Below the pieces are notes generated by a model, which saw nothing but the letters and a program-made list of their open reading frames with translations, was not told the origin of the DNA and did not search any database. From Clarkia xantiana subsp. parviflora (taxonomy: Eukaryota > Streptophyta > Magnoliopsida > Myrtales > Onagraceae), in the NCBI GenBank assembly GCA_036873135.1, contig JAPTYO010000013.1:23061901-23125900 (forward strand): a stretch of 64,000 nucleotides of DNA, written 5' to 3'. Both the position numbers and the translations under genes were made by a program. Shown here piece after piece: positions 1 through 10,229 of the stretch. The stretch's first letter is position 1; every line of letters starts with the position of its first letter.

Positions 1-189
1 AAAAAGCCTTAACAGGTCTGCGTAAGTCGTCTATATGATGCGGCCAAAAGCCTTAACAGGTACGAAAAAGCCTTAACGGGTCCGTGAAAGTTGTCTGACA
101 AAGACGCAATAAAAGCCCTTAAAGGGTACGATTAAAGTCGTCTGATTTGGCGCGATAAAAGCCCTAAGGGGTGTGAAAAATGACCTTGG

Positions 190-552
190 GACGAGAAACC
201 TTAAGTGGTAAAGTCCCGATTGGACAAGAAACCTTAAGTGGTAAAGTCCCGATTGGACGAGAAACCTTAAGTGGTAAAGTCCCGATTGGACGAGAAACCT
301 TAAGTGGTAAAGTCTCGATTTGACGAGAAACCTTAAGTGGTGAAGTCCCGATTGGACGAGAAACCTTAAGTGGTGAAGTCCTGATTGGACGAGAAACCTT
401 AAGTGGTGAAGTCCCGATTGGACGAGAAACCTTAAGTGGTGAAGTCCCGATTGGATGAGAAACCTTAAGTGGTGAAATCACGATTGGATGAGAAGCCTTA
501 AGTGGCGAAATCCCGATAAGACGAGAAACCTTAAGTGGTAAAGTCTAGAGTA
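190..552. repeat. 33-bp tandem array, about 11 copies
   Basis: The unit, beginning gacgagaaaccttaagtgg, repeats every 33 bp with few substitutions. Because 33 is divisible by 3, the array stays open as an 11-residue repeat on the minus strand (SPLKVSRPIGT); I take this as a by-product of the period, not a gene. Related but more diverged aaaagccttaacgggt units fill 1-190, so the array may be larger. It lies in the upstream part of LTR W. Confidence 0.85.
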
Positions 553-1159
553 AAGCGTCGGGAGGACGTATGAAGTCATCTTAAACGGTGCATCGAAACG
601 TTCTAAGTAACGAGTCTAAAGTCGCTTTAAATAGTGCAAATAACTATCGGAATCAAAATAGTTGGAAGACGAAAGTCTTCGACGGCGGTATCGGGAGGTA
701 TAGAGACAAAAGCCTCCGATAGCGAGGTCAGAAGATCTGGAACTGGAAGACACGACGAACTAAAAGTCCCCCATGTCTTGGGGGCAAATGATGGGTTCCG
801 ATGTAATCGTCAACCCCGTTAACAGCCAATGGACGGCGAGTAGGTCCAATGGGCCTCGTGAAAGCCTGGAAGGCCCAGAGGCCCAGTACGAAGGGTCCCG
901 ATTTCAGCGGTCCCGATAAAGGAGCTGAATGCTCCCGACAAGAAGCCTCTGAGTAGGCCCCGATATGCCTTAGTAAAGGCCCCGATGATAAAAGCCCCGC
1001 AGAGGCTGGACCCGTCTCGTGAGACAAAGGGTCCTGGGTGGTGATCTAGAATGAGATAACTCTGGAGTCCCCGACAGGAGTCGAGACTTGTGATCAGAGG
1101 ATAAAGACCGAGAAACCCGCCTACTAGATAGAGTAGTGGGAGACGGTTAAAGATATAGA

Positions 1160-1290
1160 TAAGTCCCCCGAGATACGCAGGGCGTGCCCGAGATACGCGG
1201 AAGTATGGGTAAGATACGCGGAGCGTGGGGCGAGATATACGGAATCCTGACCGAGATATACGGAATCGTGGCGAGATACACGGAATCATG
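1160..1290. repeat. Degenerate ~20-26-bp tandem repeat
   Basis: Five or six copies of a cgagatacgcggaa-like unit occur in a row, upstream of the W LTR TATA box. The position fits a repeated upstream promoter block, which is inference. Confidence 0.6.
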
Positions 1291-1560
1291 GGCAAAACGG
1301 CCAACCACGGTCACAGGTAACTGAGTAACTTCCCCTCCTATATAAAGGAGGAAGTTACCTCAGAGAACAATCATCTAATACGCACTTAGAATACTGCTGC
1401 CACCCCATTGATCGTATACTCATTTAAGCATCGGAGAGGGATTCTGGGTCACCACCCAGGTCATCCCCTTTTGCAGGATTGCGCGGAGCCCAGGAGTCCA
1501 GAGCTTTCCGTCAAGGACGTAACGGAGCTTCGCCCGTGATCCAACAGGGGTGTGACAGAA

Positions 1561-1703
1561 TGGTATCAGAGCCGACCCGGGACCGTGATCGGGCTCGCGA
1601 ACCAAGGGCTATTGACCCCCGGAGTTCCGATCACCTACCGGGGACAAACGATTCTGGTCTGGGCCGCGACGAGGACATCGCGAGCATTAAGGGGGGTAAA
1701 TTT
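1561..1703 (+). other. PBS to PPT interval of a miniature LTR element
   Basis: tggtatcagagcc at 1561-1573 is the usual plant PBS complementary to initiator tRNA-Met. Only about 110 bp later comes a purine-rich tract (attaaggggggtaaa, about 1687-1700) directly before an LTR start. Such a short PBS-PPT interval is typical of TRIM elements or of an element with a collapsed internal region. There is no coding capacity. Confidence 0.65.
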
Positions 1704-1872
1704 TGTACCACATCGGTTAGAATAAGAAGATTTGAAGCCTTAATAAGCAAGAGTTGTACTACTCAAGTCCAACAAGAATTCCTCATTTTCTAAGCCCAAG
1801 TGAGGACAACGGGTTTAGTTAGGCTAGGTTGGGCTTAGTGGGGACAGTCGTTCGGGCTTAGTGGGTGTGACA
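1704..1872 (+). mobile_element. Short LTR downstream of PPT
   Basis: Begins tgtaccacatcggtt, a form very common at plant LTR starts, and ends gggtgtgaca, so it has TG...CA ends. It follows the PPT at once, so it would be the 3' LTR. Its last bases match gggtgtgaca just upstream of the PBS (about 1548-1557), suggesting a 5' LTR of the same family that is truncated or recombined with LTR W. Confidence 0.6.
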
Positions 1873-1883
1873 AATATAATATA

Positions 1884-2036
1884 GAGAAATGATATAGAGT
1901 CCGACAGTTGAACTCCGACCAACCTCCGACTGTTTCTGAATATGCCACTACACTTGACAATAATTACAATGAATGCCCCCGTTTCACATTCGGAGTCCCT
2001 CGGATGTTGGACTTCGGAGGTTGTATCACTCCCCTA
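1884..2036. mobile_element. Possible small inverted-repeat element
   Basis: The left end (aatgatatagagtccgac) and the reverse complement of the right end (gagtgatacaacctccga) are similar, and related tccgac/ccgaag motifs occur inside. No clear TSD was found, so this is tentative. Confidence 0.3.
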
Positions 2037-2620
2037 TAATATAATAGATTACAAATAAATATTAGATAAATTGGGGTGCCAACGTCAATCACATTATCGA
2101 GTACTTTTATTGAGACCCTATGTTTATTCTTGAAGGAAAATACACCATGGACCAAATTATATTCGTGTAAGACCCCCAATTGTTTTGTTTAAGACACTGA
2201 CGCCCCTATTATATTTTGTAAGACTCCATTATTATGTTATAATATCCACATTTAGTCCATCAGGTTTTGACTTGAAGAAGGTTGTTGAAAAAATTATTAT
2301 GTAGCACTCGTTTACTAGATTATAAATTGTAGTTACTCTAGTTTAACGTCTTATGAAAGGTCCAATTAATAGTGGAAATGTAAACCATAAAATATGTTTG
2401 AATTTTTTTTTTATTTATTCCAATATGTTTTAAAATGTACAACATGTTTCAAAATAATGATAATTGGTATTTCATTCAATCATCAGTCCAAAATTGTCGT
2501 CAATTACATTTTAAATGTACAAAATTAACTGAATACTTTTTCTAAATATATCAAAATTATGAAGACTTAATAACTTATACTAGTGTTACAATAGTGTCCC
2601 GACTCGATTGAGACTGAATT
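2037..2620. other. Intergenic, no gene seen
   Basis: AT-rich sequence without a convincing ORF, RNA gene or repeat structure. Confidence 0.7.
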
Positions 2621-3088
2621 GATCCCTAATTGGTTCTTGTCTTATTTGACTCAATTGTAACATTTGCATAAAAAACTTGCGCCAAGTTATAATACTTTTT
2701 GAAAGTACTCAGTTAACTTTGTACATTTAAAATGTATTTAAAGTTACTATAAAAAGTACTTAACGATAATTTTACAAAGATGATTAAAAGAAATCTCAAT
2801 TATTATTATTTTGAAACATGGTACAAAAAAAATACTGTTTTCAAGTATGTTGTATATTTTAAATAATTTTCCAAATCAAATATAATCATAAATTAAATCT
2901 TCCCAATTTTTTTTTTTCACATTATGAACCCCTACTGACTCTAAATGATTTTTTTGTATGAAGTGAAATTCGTTATTAATATTTAATTTTACTTATGTGA
3001 CGAATTGTGTATGTGCATTTATTTATCTCCTTCCAAATTAATATATGTTTATAGATATATAAATGTTTTCTCAAAAGATTAATTGTCT

Positions 3089-3310
3089 ATGCAGATCACC
3101 TGCCCCACTCTTCGGGTCCTAGATCGTGTCTCATTGTTAAGATCTTGACATGTGTCTTAGGTGTAATTAATTTTGTAGTTTTTTTTTTCTTTCTAAAACC
3201 CTATATGGATTGGTGAACCTTCGAAGGAAAATATTAAATCTAAGGATACGTGTCAAAATCTTAACGGTGAGACACGCTCTGGGACATGAAGAGTGGAGCA
3301 AGAGATCTGA
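3089..3310. mobile_element. Foldback MITE (~220 bp)
   Basis: The two halves are near-perfect inverted repeats: ccactcttc, cgtgtctca and gttaagat in the left arm face their complements in the right arm (atcttaac, tgagacacg, gaagagtgg). The short centre is AT-rich. The paralogous unit downstream lacks it. No clean TSD, so the superfamily is open. Confidence 0.7.
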
Positions 3311-3824
3311 ATCACATTATTAATCGTGTCGTATTGAATTTTAAGTTATGATAAAGATCCTATTTGTTTAGTTACTTTAGTCGGTTCTGGTCTTAGTTGA
3401 CTCAATTGTAACATTTGCATAAGTTATTATCGCTAAATTATGATATTTAAAAGTACTCAATTAACTTTGTATTTGAAATATATTTAACACTTCTATAAAA
3501 AAAGTATTTAACAACAGTTTTACTAAGATTATTGAAAGATATCACAAGTATTATTATTTTGAAACATGTTGAGTCAAAAAAAATTACTGTTTTAAATATG
3601 TTATATAATTTTCCAATTGAAGTACAATTATATATTAAATCTTCTCATTTTTTTCACATTATGAACCACAGTTACCGCACTGACTTTAAATGCAATTTTT
3701 TTTTTTTTTTGTTTTTGTATAAAGTGAAATTCGTTATTAATATTTGATATTACTCATGTAATGAATTGTGTAGATGCACATTTTTTTTTTTATTTCCTTC
3801 CAAATAAATACATGTTTATAAATA

Positions 3825-4429
3825 GGGTTAAATGTACTTTTAATACCACATGTTTGACTGAGTGTGGCTTTTAGTACTGGATGTTTAGTTTTGTATAGTT
3901 TTGGTACCAAACGTTTGAAAAAATGTGGTTTTTGGTACATCCATTAGTTAGCCATTAGTTTTGGCCGTTAAATGACATATGCAAGTCACGTGATCGATTC
4001 TAAACTAATTTTGTCCAATTTAGTCCCTCAAATATATTCCTAACTTTTATTTTGTTTAACTTAGTCATAACACTTCAAAATCGGACCCAATTAAACCAAT
4101 CGAATTCAATTGACATAGCCCCATTTGGGTCAAATTTACCCAATTGGGGATAGGTTCCAATTGGGTTCGATTTTGAAGAGTTAAGACTAAATTAAACAAA
4201 ATAAAAGTTATGGATATATTTGAGGGACTAAATTGAGCAAAATTAAAAGTTTAGAGTCGATCACGTGACTTGCACATGTCATTTAACGACCAAAACTAAC
4301 GGCCAACTAACGGATGTACCAAAAGCCACATTTTTTCAAACGTTTGGTACCAAAAGTATACAAAACTAAATATCCAATACTAAAAGCTACATTCGGTCAA
4401 ACATGTGGTATGAAAAGTACCTTAAACCC
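3825..4429. mobile_element. Non-autonomous Mutator-like foldback element
   Basis: A 605-bp element beginning gggttaaatgtactttt and ending aaaagtaccttaaaccc. The inverted repeats run nearly to the centre (about 4130). It is flanked by an exact 9-bp duplication, ttataaata, at 3816-3824 and 4430-4438. Nine-base TSDs with long inverted repeats are the mark of Mutator-like elements. There is no transposase ORF, so it must have been moved in trans. The first copy of the surrounding tandem duplication (about 3049-3075) shows the unoccupied site. Confidence 0.88.
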
Positions 4430-4605
4430 TTATAAATATATAGATGTTTGCTCAAAAGATTAATAGAATTACCGTGTGCACCGTTATTTAATCGTGTCGT
4501 ATTGAATTCTAAGCAATACTAAGTTATGATACATATTTTTTTTTCGCCATGAAGATCCATCCTATTTGTTTAGTTTACTTTAGTACGATGTAGTTAACGA
4601 CTTAA

Positions 4606-6415
4606 GAGCACTTCCATTAGGAAGTGCCTAGTGCCTCCACATCAGCAGCCACGTCACTGCCAACTCATCAAAGTGGCACTGCTACAGTATTTGCTACAGT
4701 AAATGGCACTGTAAAATTGACACTCTCTCCAGTAGTGGAGGTCAAGTTCCACTTCTACATTGGGACCCACATAATTTCATAATTCAAATATAATTTTTGC
4801 ATTATATATAAATTATATATCATTATATATAAATTATATATTCATATTTTTTTACAAATACGGACATGAATAAATAATGAGATTCAAGTATTAGATGTTT
4901 TAATTAAAAAAAAAAATAGGGAAAAATATATACAAAATTATAAAAATGTAATTGAATTTTTTAATAAAAATTTACATTCTATAGGGATAAGAAAATAACC
5001 GGCCCGGTCGGTTCGGAACTGGTATAGACTGGATCGGTTCCAAACAGACCAATTATGCGAGAGGAGAACCAGACCAAAAACCAGTAATATACTTCTCAAA
5101 AAATTGATTTTTGACTGGACCAGACTGTTTTGAACTGGATCAGTTTTGTCGGAGGATCGGTTTTTCGTTTTTTTTTTTAATTAGGGTAAATTTGTATAGG
5201 AAAATGGGTCGGACCAGTTTTGAACCGAACCAGACTTTTTTTACAGTTCCAGTCCAAAATCGGTCCAGAATTTTTAGTGCTAATTTCAAATTCAGTCCAG
5301 ACCGGACCATACTGTTTTAATTAGTACCAATCCAGTTCGGAACATATTCGGGCCCGACCGGTTCGTGCATATCCATAGTTCTCTATTGTCAATTCATTGC
5401 AATAATTATACGTTACTTGACCAATGTAAAATTACTTTTAGGTGCAGTCCCCATGCGGCATGCAGAATGATTGATAAGTATAATTGTTGATATAATAATA
5501 TTGATCAATCAAATTCATTGAATCTGTTATTTCACCATAATCAGTGTATATCTGTTATACGTTGATTGACATATATTAATTCAACATCATCAACATATTC
5601 ACGTTTACGTACATCCATGATCATATTAGTAAATTGATTATTGCATTAATCATGTGTTTTTATATATGATTTTCAATATATGTAAATTAGAAATATATTA
5701 TATATACATCATTCTAAAAGTATAATTTTTATAATAATTTATCGTAAAAGATATATTTCTTTCATATAATAATATAATATAATACGTAAAATATATAAAA
5801 ATATATATGCATTAAAATAATATCATATTTTGTAGTAATTATTTTTCATATTTAATAATTTGAAATGTTATATTATTTCAAAATTTAGAATTAACGGTTA
5901 TTCAACATGGTAACATATAAACAAATTAGATATGGAAATTTCGAAATTGATTCAAAATAAAAGTAGTAATTTTGGTTCGTGTTGTTATTTATGTTACATA
6001 ATATTCAAAATGACTGATTACGGCTCTTGTCTATCTGACTTAGCGTAACCGAATATATATACAATCAAAGAGATGAGCAACACAATCGAATAAAATAATA
6101 TTAAAAAGTTGGCACCGACATGAACAGTAACTTGGGAGTTCCTACTAGTAGGCACTGTCCCACTTCACTATTCACTCAATAATGGCAAAACAGTAATATT
6201 AGTAATCCTAGTCACGCCTAGTGGCGCCTAGTCAGCGTCCAGTGGCAAAAATTGGAACTAGGCACTCCCATTTTGGAACAAGGCACTCCTATTGAAAATG
6301 CAAGTGTCTATTTAATCATTACCAATAGGGACCAATAGTACATGGCACTAGGCACTAGACACTCTTTACAATAATAAATTTACAACATGGAACTAGGAAA
6401 TAGGCACTAGTGCTC
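4606..6415. mobile_element. Candidate PIF/Harbinger-like non-autonomous element
   Basis: Left end GAGCACTTCC and right end (reverse complement) GAGCACTAGTGCC, flanked by TAA at 4603-4605 and 6416-6418. A 3-bp TAA duplication fits Harbinger/Tourist elements. Subterminal regions on both sides are rich in gcctagtgcc/ggcactagg motifs. The short TIR and 3-bp TSD could arise by chance, hence moderate confidence. No transposase ORF. A hAT-like element lies inside. Confidence 0.5.
4982..5377 (+). mobile_element. hAT-like interspersed repeat rich in accggttc, copy 1
   Basis: About 400 bp with ends tagggata and tatggata (reverse complement), full of alternating ggaccggttc/gaaccagacc motifs. It aligns with the inverted copy at 14481-14895. 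The flanking 8-mers match only partly here, so the hAT assignment leans on the second copy. The ORF across it is not a gene. Confidence 0.6.
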
Positions 6416-6418
6416 TAA

Positions 6419-7661
6419 CGGTACAAACAAAACATTGACATGACACATTTAATTACTGGTTCTAGCCCAAGTCGGCTAAATTCATCGTACAGTCTGGTAG
6501 TTCGTTCCATTCAAAATTCCGACCATTAAAATTTATTAACTTTGTTTCGCAACGCCCTCGCCTGATTTGACTCAACAATGAACTGGAATTGACTTGGATG
6601 TGAAATCCGCTCTTCTGCTCCTGCAACCACCAAACACCGTCTTTTTCATTGGCGGATTCCATCTCCTCATTCAATTTCAGTTAAATACCCCACTCACGCG
6701 CACGCGCGTCATAACCGGCTCGATCGGTTCTCAGAACCCTCCTTCGCCCTTCATTACCCGACTAACCGGTTTCATTTTGCACCTTTTCACCTTTCCTACC
6801 GGTTTCCAGGAGTATTACATGCGTTAAACGACCACGTCCACCGCGCACGTGGCACTTACTAAGTGGATAAGGTTTCCATCTAGACTATGGAGGGGCAAAA
6901 TAGTAAATCTATCCCTTTTTGTTAGACTTTGTCATGAAGGTTGATACCCCCCGCTAATCCCAACTCCACTAGATCCGCACCCATCTGAATTTAACTCGCA
7001 TGTGGAGTGAATTTAGGTTGAATTTCCAAACAATTTGACCTAAAGAAAAGACGACGTTTTTCTTACATCACTCTCGTCTCTCCCCCAATCTATGCTTCGT
7101 CATCTCTCAAGCAATGGATGTTCGCCACGTAGAGCACACACACTTTTGTGAACATAAATGACAAATGTACCCTCTACAATTTCCAAATGGCGAGACATCA
7201 ATGGTTTCTGGGAAAGACACATATAAACTGCAAAACACGACAAGAGACTGAAGTAAGTTGTTAGTGCGCCTTCCTTTGTCTTAATTTTATTTTATTTTTC
7301 ATTTATATTTCTTTCTATTGGATAGGCGATTTTATCTAAAAACAAAAAAATATTATTATTTTTTGAAAATCAATAGTATTTATTCGGTTGGCCAAAAAGA
7401 AAATATTGTTTTTTCGTTAAAAAGGCAATAGTATTTTTACATTTTAGTCTCTGCTTGCTTCGACACTTTTTTTATAGTAGAAGAAAATACGTCCCCAAAT
7501 TTGACTGCACAACAAATAAACTAGAAATTTTGCAGACGAGTTTGGTCTAAACACCGAGTTATCCAAAATTCGATAAGTATTTTATTTGTTATTTATGATT
7601 AATTATCTAAATAAATTTTTAAAAGAAAATAATTATAAAAATATTAATGTACGTTCTTATT
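6419..7661. other. Intergenic, no gene seen
   Basis: A slightly less AT-rich stretch (6430-7250) with only short overlapping ORFs on opposite strands and no recognisable domain. It could hold decayed gene or promoter sequence, but nothing supports a specific call. Confidence 0.6.
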
Positions 7662-7861
7662 AGGGAATAAAATATATTAAAAATTAATATATTTTATTAT
7701 GTTCTGATTGAGTTAAATCAGTATATATATGTACATGTACTTATTCCTAAATAATATAATAAGAAAATAGATATTAATAATATACTAAGAATATCTCTAT
7801 TCATAATTTAACTCAGTCAGAACATAATAAAATATATTAATTTTTAATATTTTCATTCCCT
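7662..7861. mobile_element. AT-rich foldback element (~200 bp)
   Basis: Arms 7662-7717 and 7805-7861 are near-perfect inverted repeats (agggaat, aaaattaatatattttat, gttctgaYtgagttaaat), separated by about 90 bp. TA dinucleotides at both borders would fit a Tc1/mariner-type MITE, but TA is uninformative in such AT-rich DNA. Confidence 0.6.
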
Positions 7862-8705
7862 ATCATTCCTATATAGATTAGTGTAAAAGTCAAGTTCACT
7901 AAAAAAATATTAGCATGTTTACGTTGAGAACTAACATGAATAATATACCATTTGATGGTTAATCATTTTAATTTTATAAGTCGTTAAGAGAAGAATGAGT
8001 GATAAAACACGTATTTAGATGTATATAAAAATTTGAAATTAAGTGACTTGATTATTAAGATAACACTCTTTACTTATTATTATTATTTGAAAATTTCGAA
8101 ATTATTATAGGAATTAACTAACTAAACAACTATACTAAAATAGCAGGAATTATACATAATTTGATGGCCTGTTATTCTAATATTTATAAGTCGTTTAGAG
8201 TAATTTATTAATAAGAATGACTAATAAAACACGTCATTTGGATATATGAAAATTAGAAATAGGTAATCCGGTTAATCTATATTATCTTTGGTTATTTAAA
8301 AATTTATATTTCAATACAATAATATGCGAACTAAAAATAACATGAATAATGCACTATTTGATGGCTAGTCATTCTAATATGAATAAGTCGTTTAGAGTAA
8401 TATATTAATAAGAATGACTGATAAAACACGTCATTTAGATATATAAAATTAGAAACAAGGTAACCTAATTGATAAGATAGTATTTTTGGTTATTTGAAAA
8501 TCTCAGATTTAATTGATAAATTTGGCAAATAAAAATCTCAGATTTAATTGATAATTTTGGCAAATAAAAATAGCAAGAATAATACACCATTTGATGACTA
8601 GTCATTGTAATATTTGTAACTCGTTTATTATTTAAAAATCTCGGATTCATTACCATTTTGATATTTATAAATAATAGTAAAAACAATTTTTATGCTATAT
8701 GAAAA

Positions 8706-9069
8706 GTAATAACCACCAATGTGATTAATGGCTAAAAACGCTTACTCTTATGTGATTTTGACTATGAAGTTCCATGTTTGAAACCTCTTGGGGAGTCACC
8801 TCACGGTGACCTTATTAAAATATCAGGTCTCGCATGACCAACATACCATGTTAGACATAAGAGGATACAAATATATCTGGACTTATCAGGCCAACTTCAT
8901 GACTATACTAGGCTGTTGGTGCAACTAAGTTGATGGGACGAGTGCATCTGCTGATTTTTAACTAAGTATAGTAGGAGAAAAACTCATATTGTGAGTAAGA
9001 GAGCTCGAGCATTGCCTAGTGGAATAAGTTTAGAGTAATCACTAACCCCTTTAATTGTTTGGAAAAAAA
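8706..9069 (+). mobile_element. tRNA-derived SINE, copy A
   Basis: The head carries an A-box-like tract (attaatggctaaaaacgc) and, about 40 nt later, a B-box-like tgtttgaaacc (8775-8785; consensus ggttcgaancc). The ~280-bp body matches copy B (ggagtcacctcacggtgacc; cgagtgcatctgctgat) and ends in an A-rich tail after ctttaattgtttgg. Pol III transcription is inferred from box spacing. Confidence 0.75.
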
Positions 9070-9155
9070 ATATGACAAATAATAATAACATTCTAATATG
9101 AATAAGTCGTTTAAAGTAATCTATTAATAAGAATAGCCGATGAAACACGTCGTTT

Positions 9156-9157
<2 letters not shown>

Positions 9158-9221
<64 letters not shown>
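9158..9221. repeat. (TA)n microsatellite
   Basis: About 64 bp of uninterrupted TA dinucleotides within one of the ~200-bp repeat units. Confidence 0.95.
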
Positions 9222-9225
<4 letters not shown>

Positions 9226-9551
9226 ATTAGAAACAAGGTAATCTGACTGATAAGATTGTATTTTTGGTTATTTGAACAAATTTATTTGATAAATTTGGCA
9301 AATAAAAATAGCATGAATAATACACCATTTGATGAGTAGCTTTTATAATATTTGTAACTCGTTTATAGTAACATATTAATAAGAATAATTGATAAAAACA
9401 CGTTTTTTGAAAATTAGAAATTATTAGGCAATCTGATTGATAGTATAACATTTTTTTATTATTTAAAAATATCAGATTCATTACAATTTCGATATTTATA
9501 AATATAATAGTAAAAATATGTTTTATGTTATATGAAAAGCAATAACCAAAT

Positions 9552-9606
9552 CATGTAACAATGGTGTGGTGGTTCAACGCCTCATCCCTTAACCACATGT
9601 CAGGCC
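9552..9606 (+). repeat. SINE-like head fragment
   Basis: catgtaacaatggtgtggtg followed by gttcaacgcctcatccctta. The same block, with a few substitutions, occurs on the minus strand near 28310-28365 inside an unrelated LTR element. It looks like the A-box half of a second tRNA-derived SINE family. No B box is recognisable downstream, so it is probably truncated. Confidence 0.5.
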
Positions 9607-9643
9607 CCTAGGACCACCCCGCGGGAAAAAAAAAGCAATAACC

Positions 9644-10077
9644 ACTAGTAATGATTATCTAGTGGTTAAGAATGCTTACTCGCATGTAATTTGTCTATGA
9701 AGGGAAACCAAAAAAAAAAAGTAATAACCACTAGTAATGATTATCTAGTAGTTAAGAATGCTCACTCACATGTAATTTGTCTATGAAGTATCAGGTTTGA
9801 AACCTCTAGGGAGTCACATCGCGGTGACCTAATTAAAAATCTCGTATGGCCAATATACCACGTCATACATAAGAGGATGCAAGTAGATATGAGGTTATCA
9901 GACCAACTTCTTGACTAAACTATGCTGTTGATGCAACTGAATTGACGAGACGAGTGCATGCGCTGATTTTTCAGTAAGTCTAGTAGAAAAAACTCAAACA
10001 TAGGTTCAGAGAGCCCGAATATTATCTAGCGAGTCTAGAGTAATAATCACTAACCCCTTTATTAGTTTGGGAAAAAA
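9644..10077 (+). mobile_element. tRNA-derived SINE copy B with a duplicated head
   Basis: A ~65-bp head (9644-9709) with A box ctagtggttaagaatgc ends in an A-rich tract. The full copy follows at about 9721, with ctagtagttaagaatgc and B box ggtttgaaacc (9794-9804), the same body as copy A, and an A-rich end after tagtttggg. A truncated copy beside a complete one suggests insertion next to, or slippage within, an existing SINE tail. Confidence 0.75.
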
Positions 10078-10229
10078 TGGCAAAATATAATAATAATTAT
10101 TTTTTTAAATAGAGAAACTATTATTTCAGAAAACAGTAATAATCTTTATATATATATATATATGTTATATTAAATATATGTATTTATTTTTGGTAAAACT
10201 TCATTTATTTAATTCCATAAACACTAACT

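Larger units (their letters stand above)
1..1556 (+). mobile_element. LTR (element W), 5' part outside window
   Basis: A long LTR-like block running in from the left edge. A TATA box (tatataaa) lies at 1339-1346, followed by a leader-like stretch that ends shortly before a sequence matching the initiator tRNA-Met PBS at 1561. Its end is ambiguous: ccaaca at 1541-1546 and gtgtgaca at 1550-1557 are both plausible LTR ends. The block is rich in short tandem repeats. Reading it as the LTR of a plant retrotransposon follows from TATA plus PBS; the other end is not in view. ORFs in this block are repeat translations, not genes. Confidence 0.6.
2630..4600. repeat. Tandem duplication of a ~550-bp unit, interrupted by insertions
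   Basis: A unit starting near gactcaattgtaacatttg (about 2649) recurs near 3399, with long shared stretches such as gtgaaattcgttattaatat and ctcaaaagattaat. The start of a third unit (cgtgtcgtattgaatt) appears near 4487. Copy 1 carries a ~220-bp MITE near its end, copy 2 carries the Mutator-like element 3825-4429, and copy 3 is cut by the element starting at 4606. The copies therefore give near-empty sites for each other's insertions. Confidence 0.8.
7900..9500. repeat. Degenerate ~200-bp repeat units
   Basis: A unit with the ordered motifs aatacaccatttgatg, taagtcgtttagagtaat, attaataagaatgac, aaaacacgtcatttgga and ggttatttgaaaatctcag recurs about six times with substitutions and deletions (near 7930, 8150, 8340, 8570, 9090, 9310). 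A SINE separates the fourth and fifth. Likely an old local tandem family. Short minus-strand ORFs here are incidental. Confidence 0.65.

Noticed and set aside
164..481. 105-codon minus-strand ORF with 11-residue repeats
   Set aside because: Direct translation of the 33-bp tandem array; no start context, no domain, and the array lies inside an LTR.
6462..6827. Opposed ORFs of 70 and 77 codons as a small host gene
   Set aside because: They overlap on opposite strands, have no domain or splice-site support, and lie next to transposon debris.
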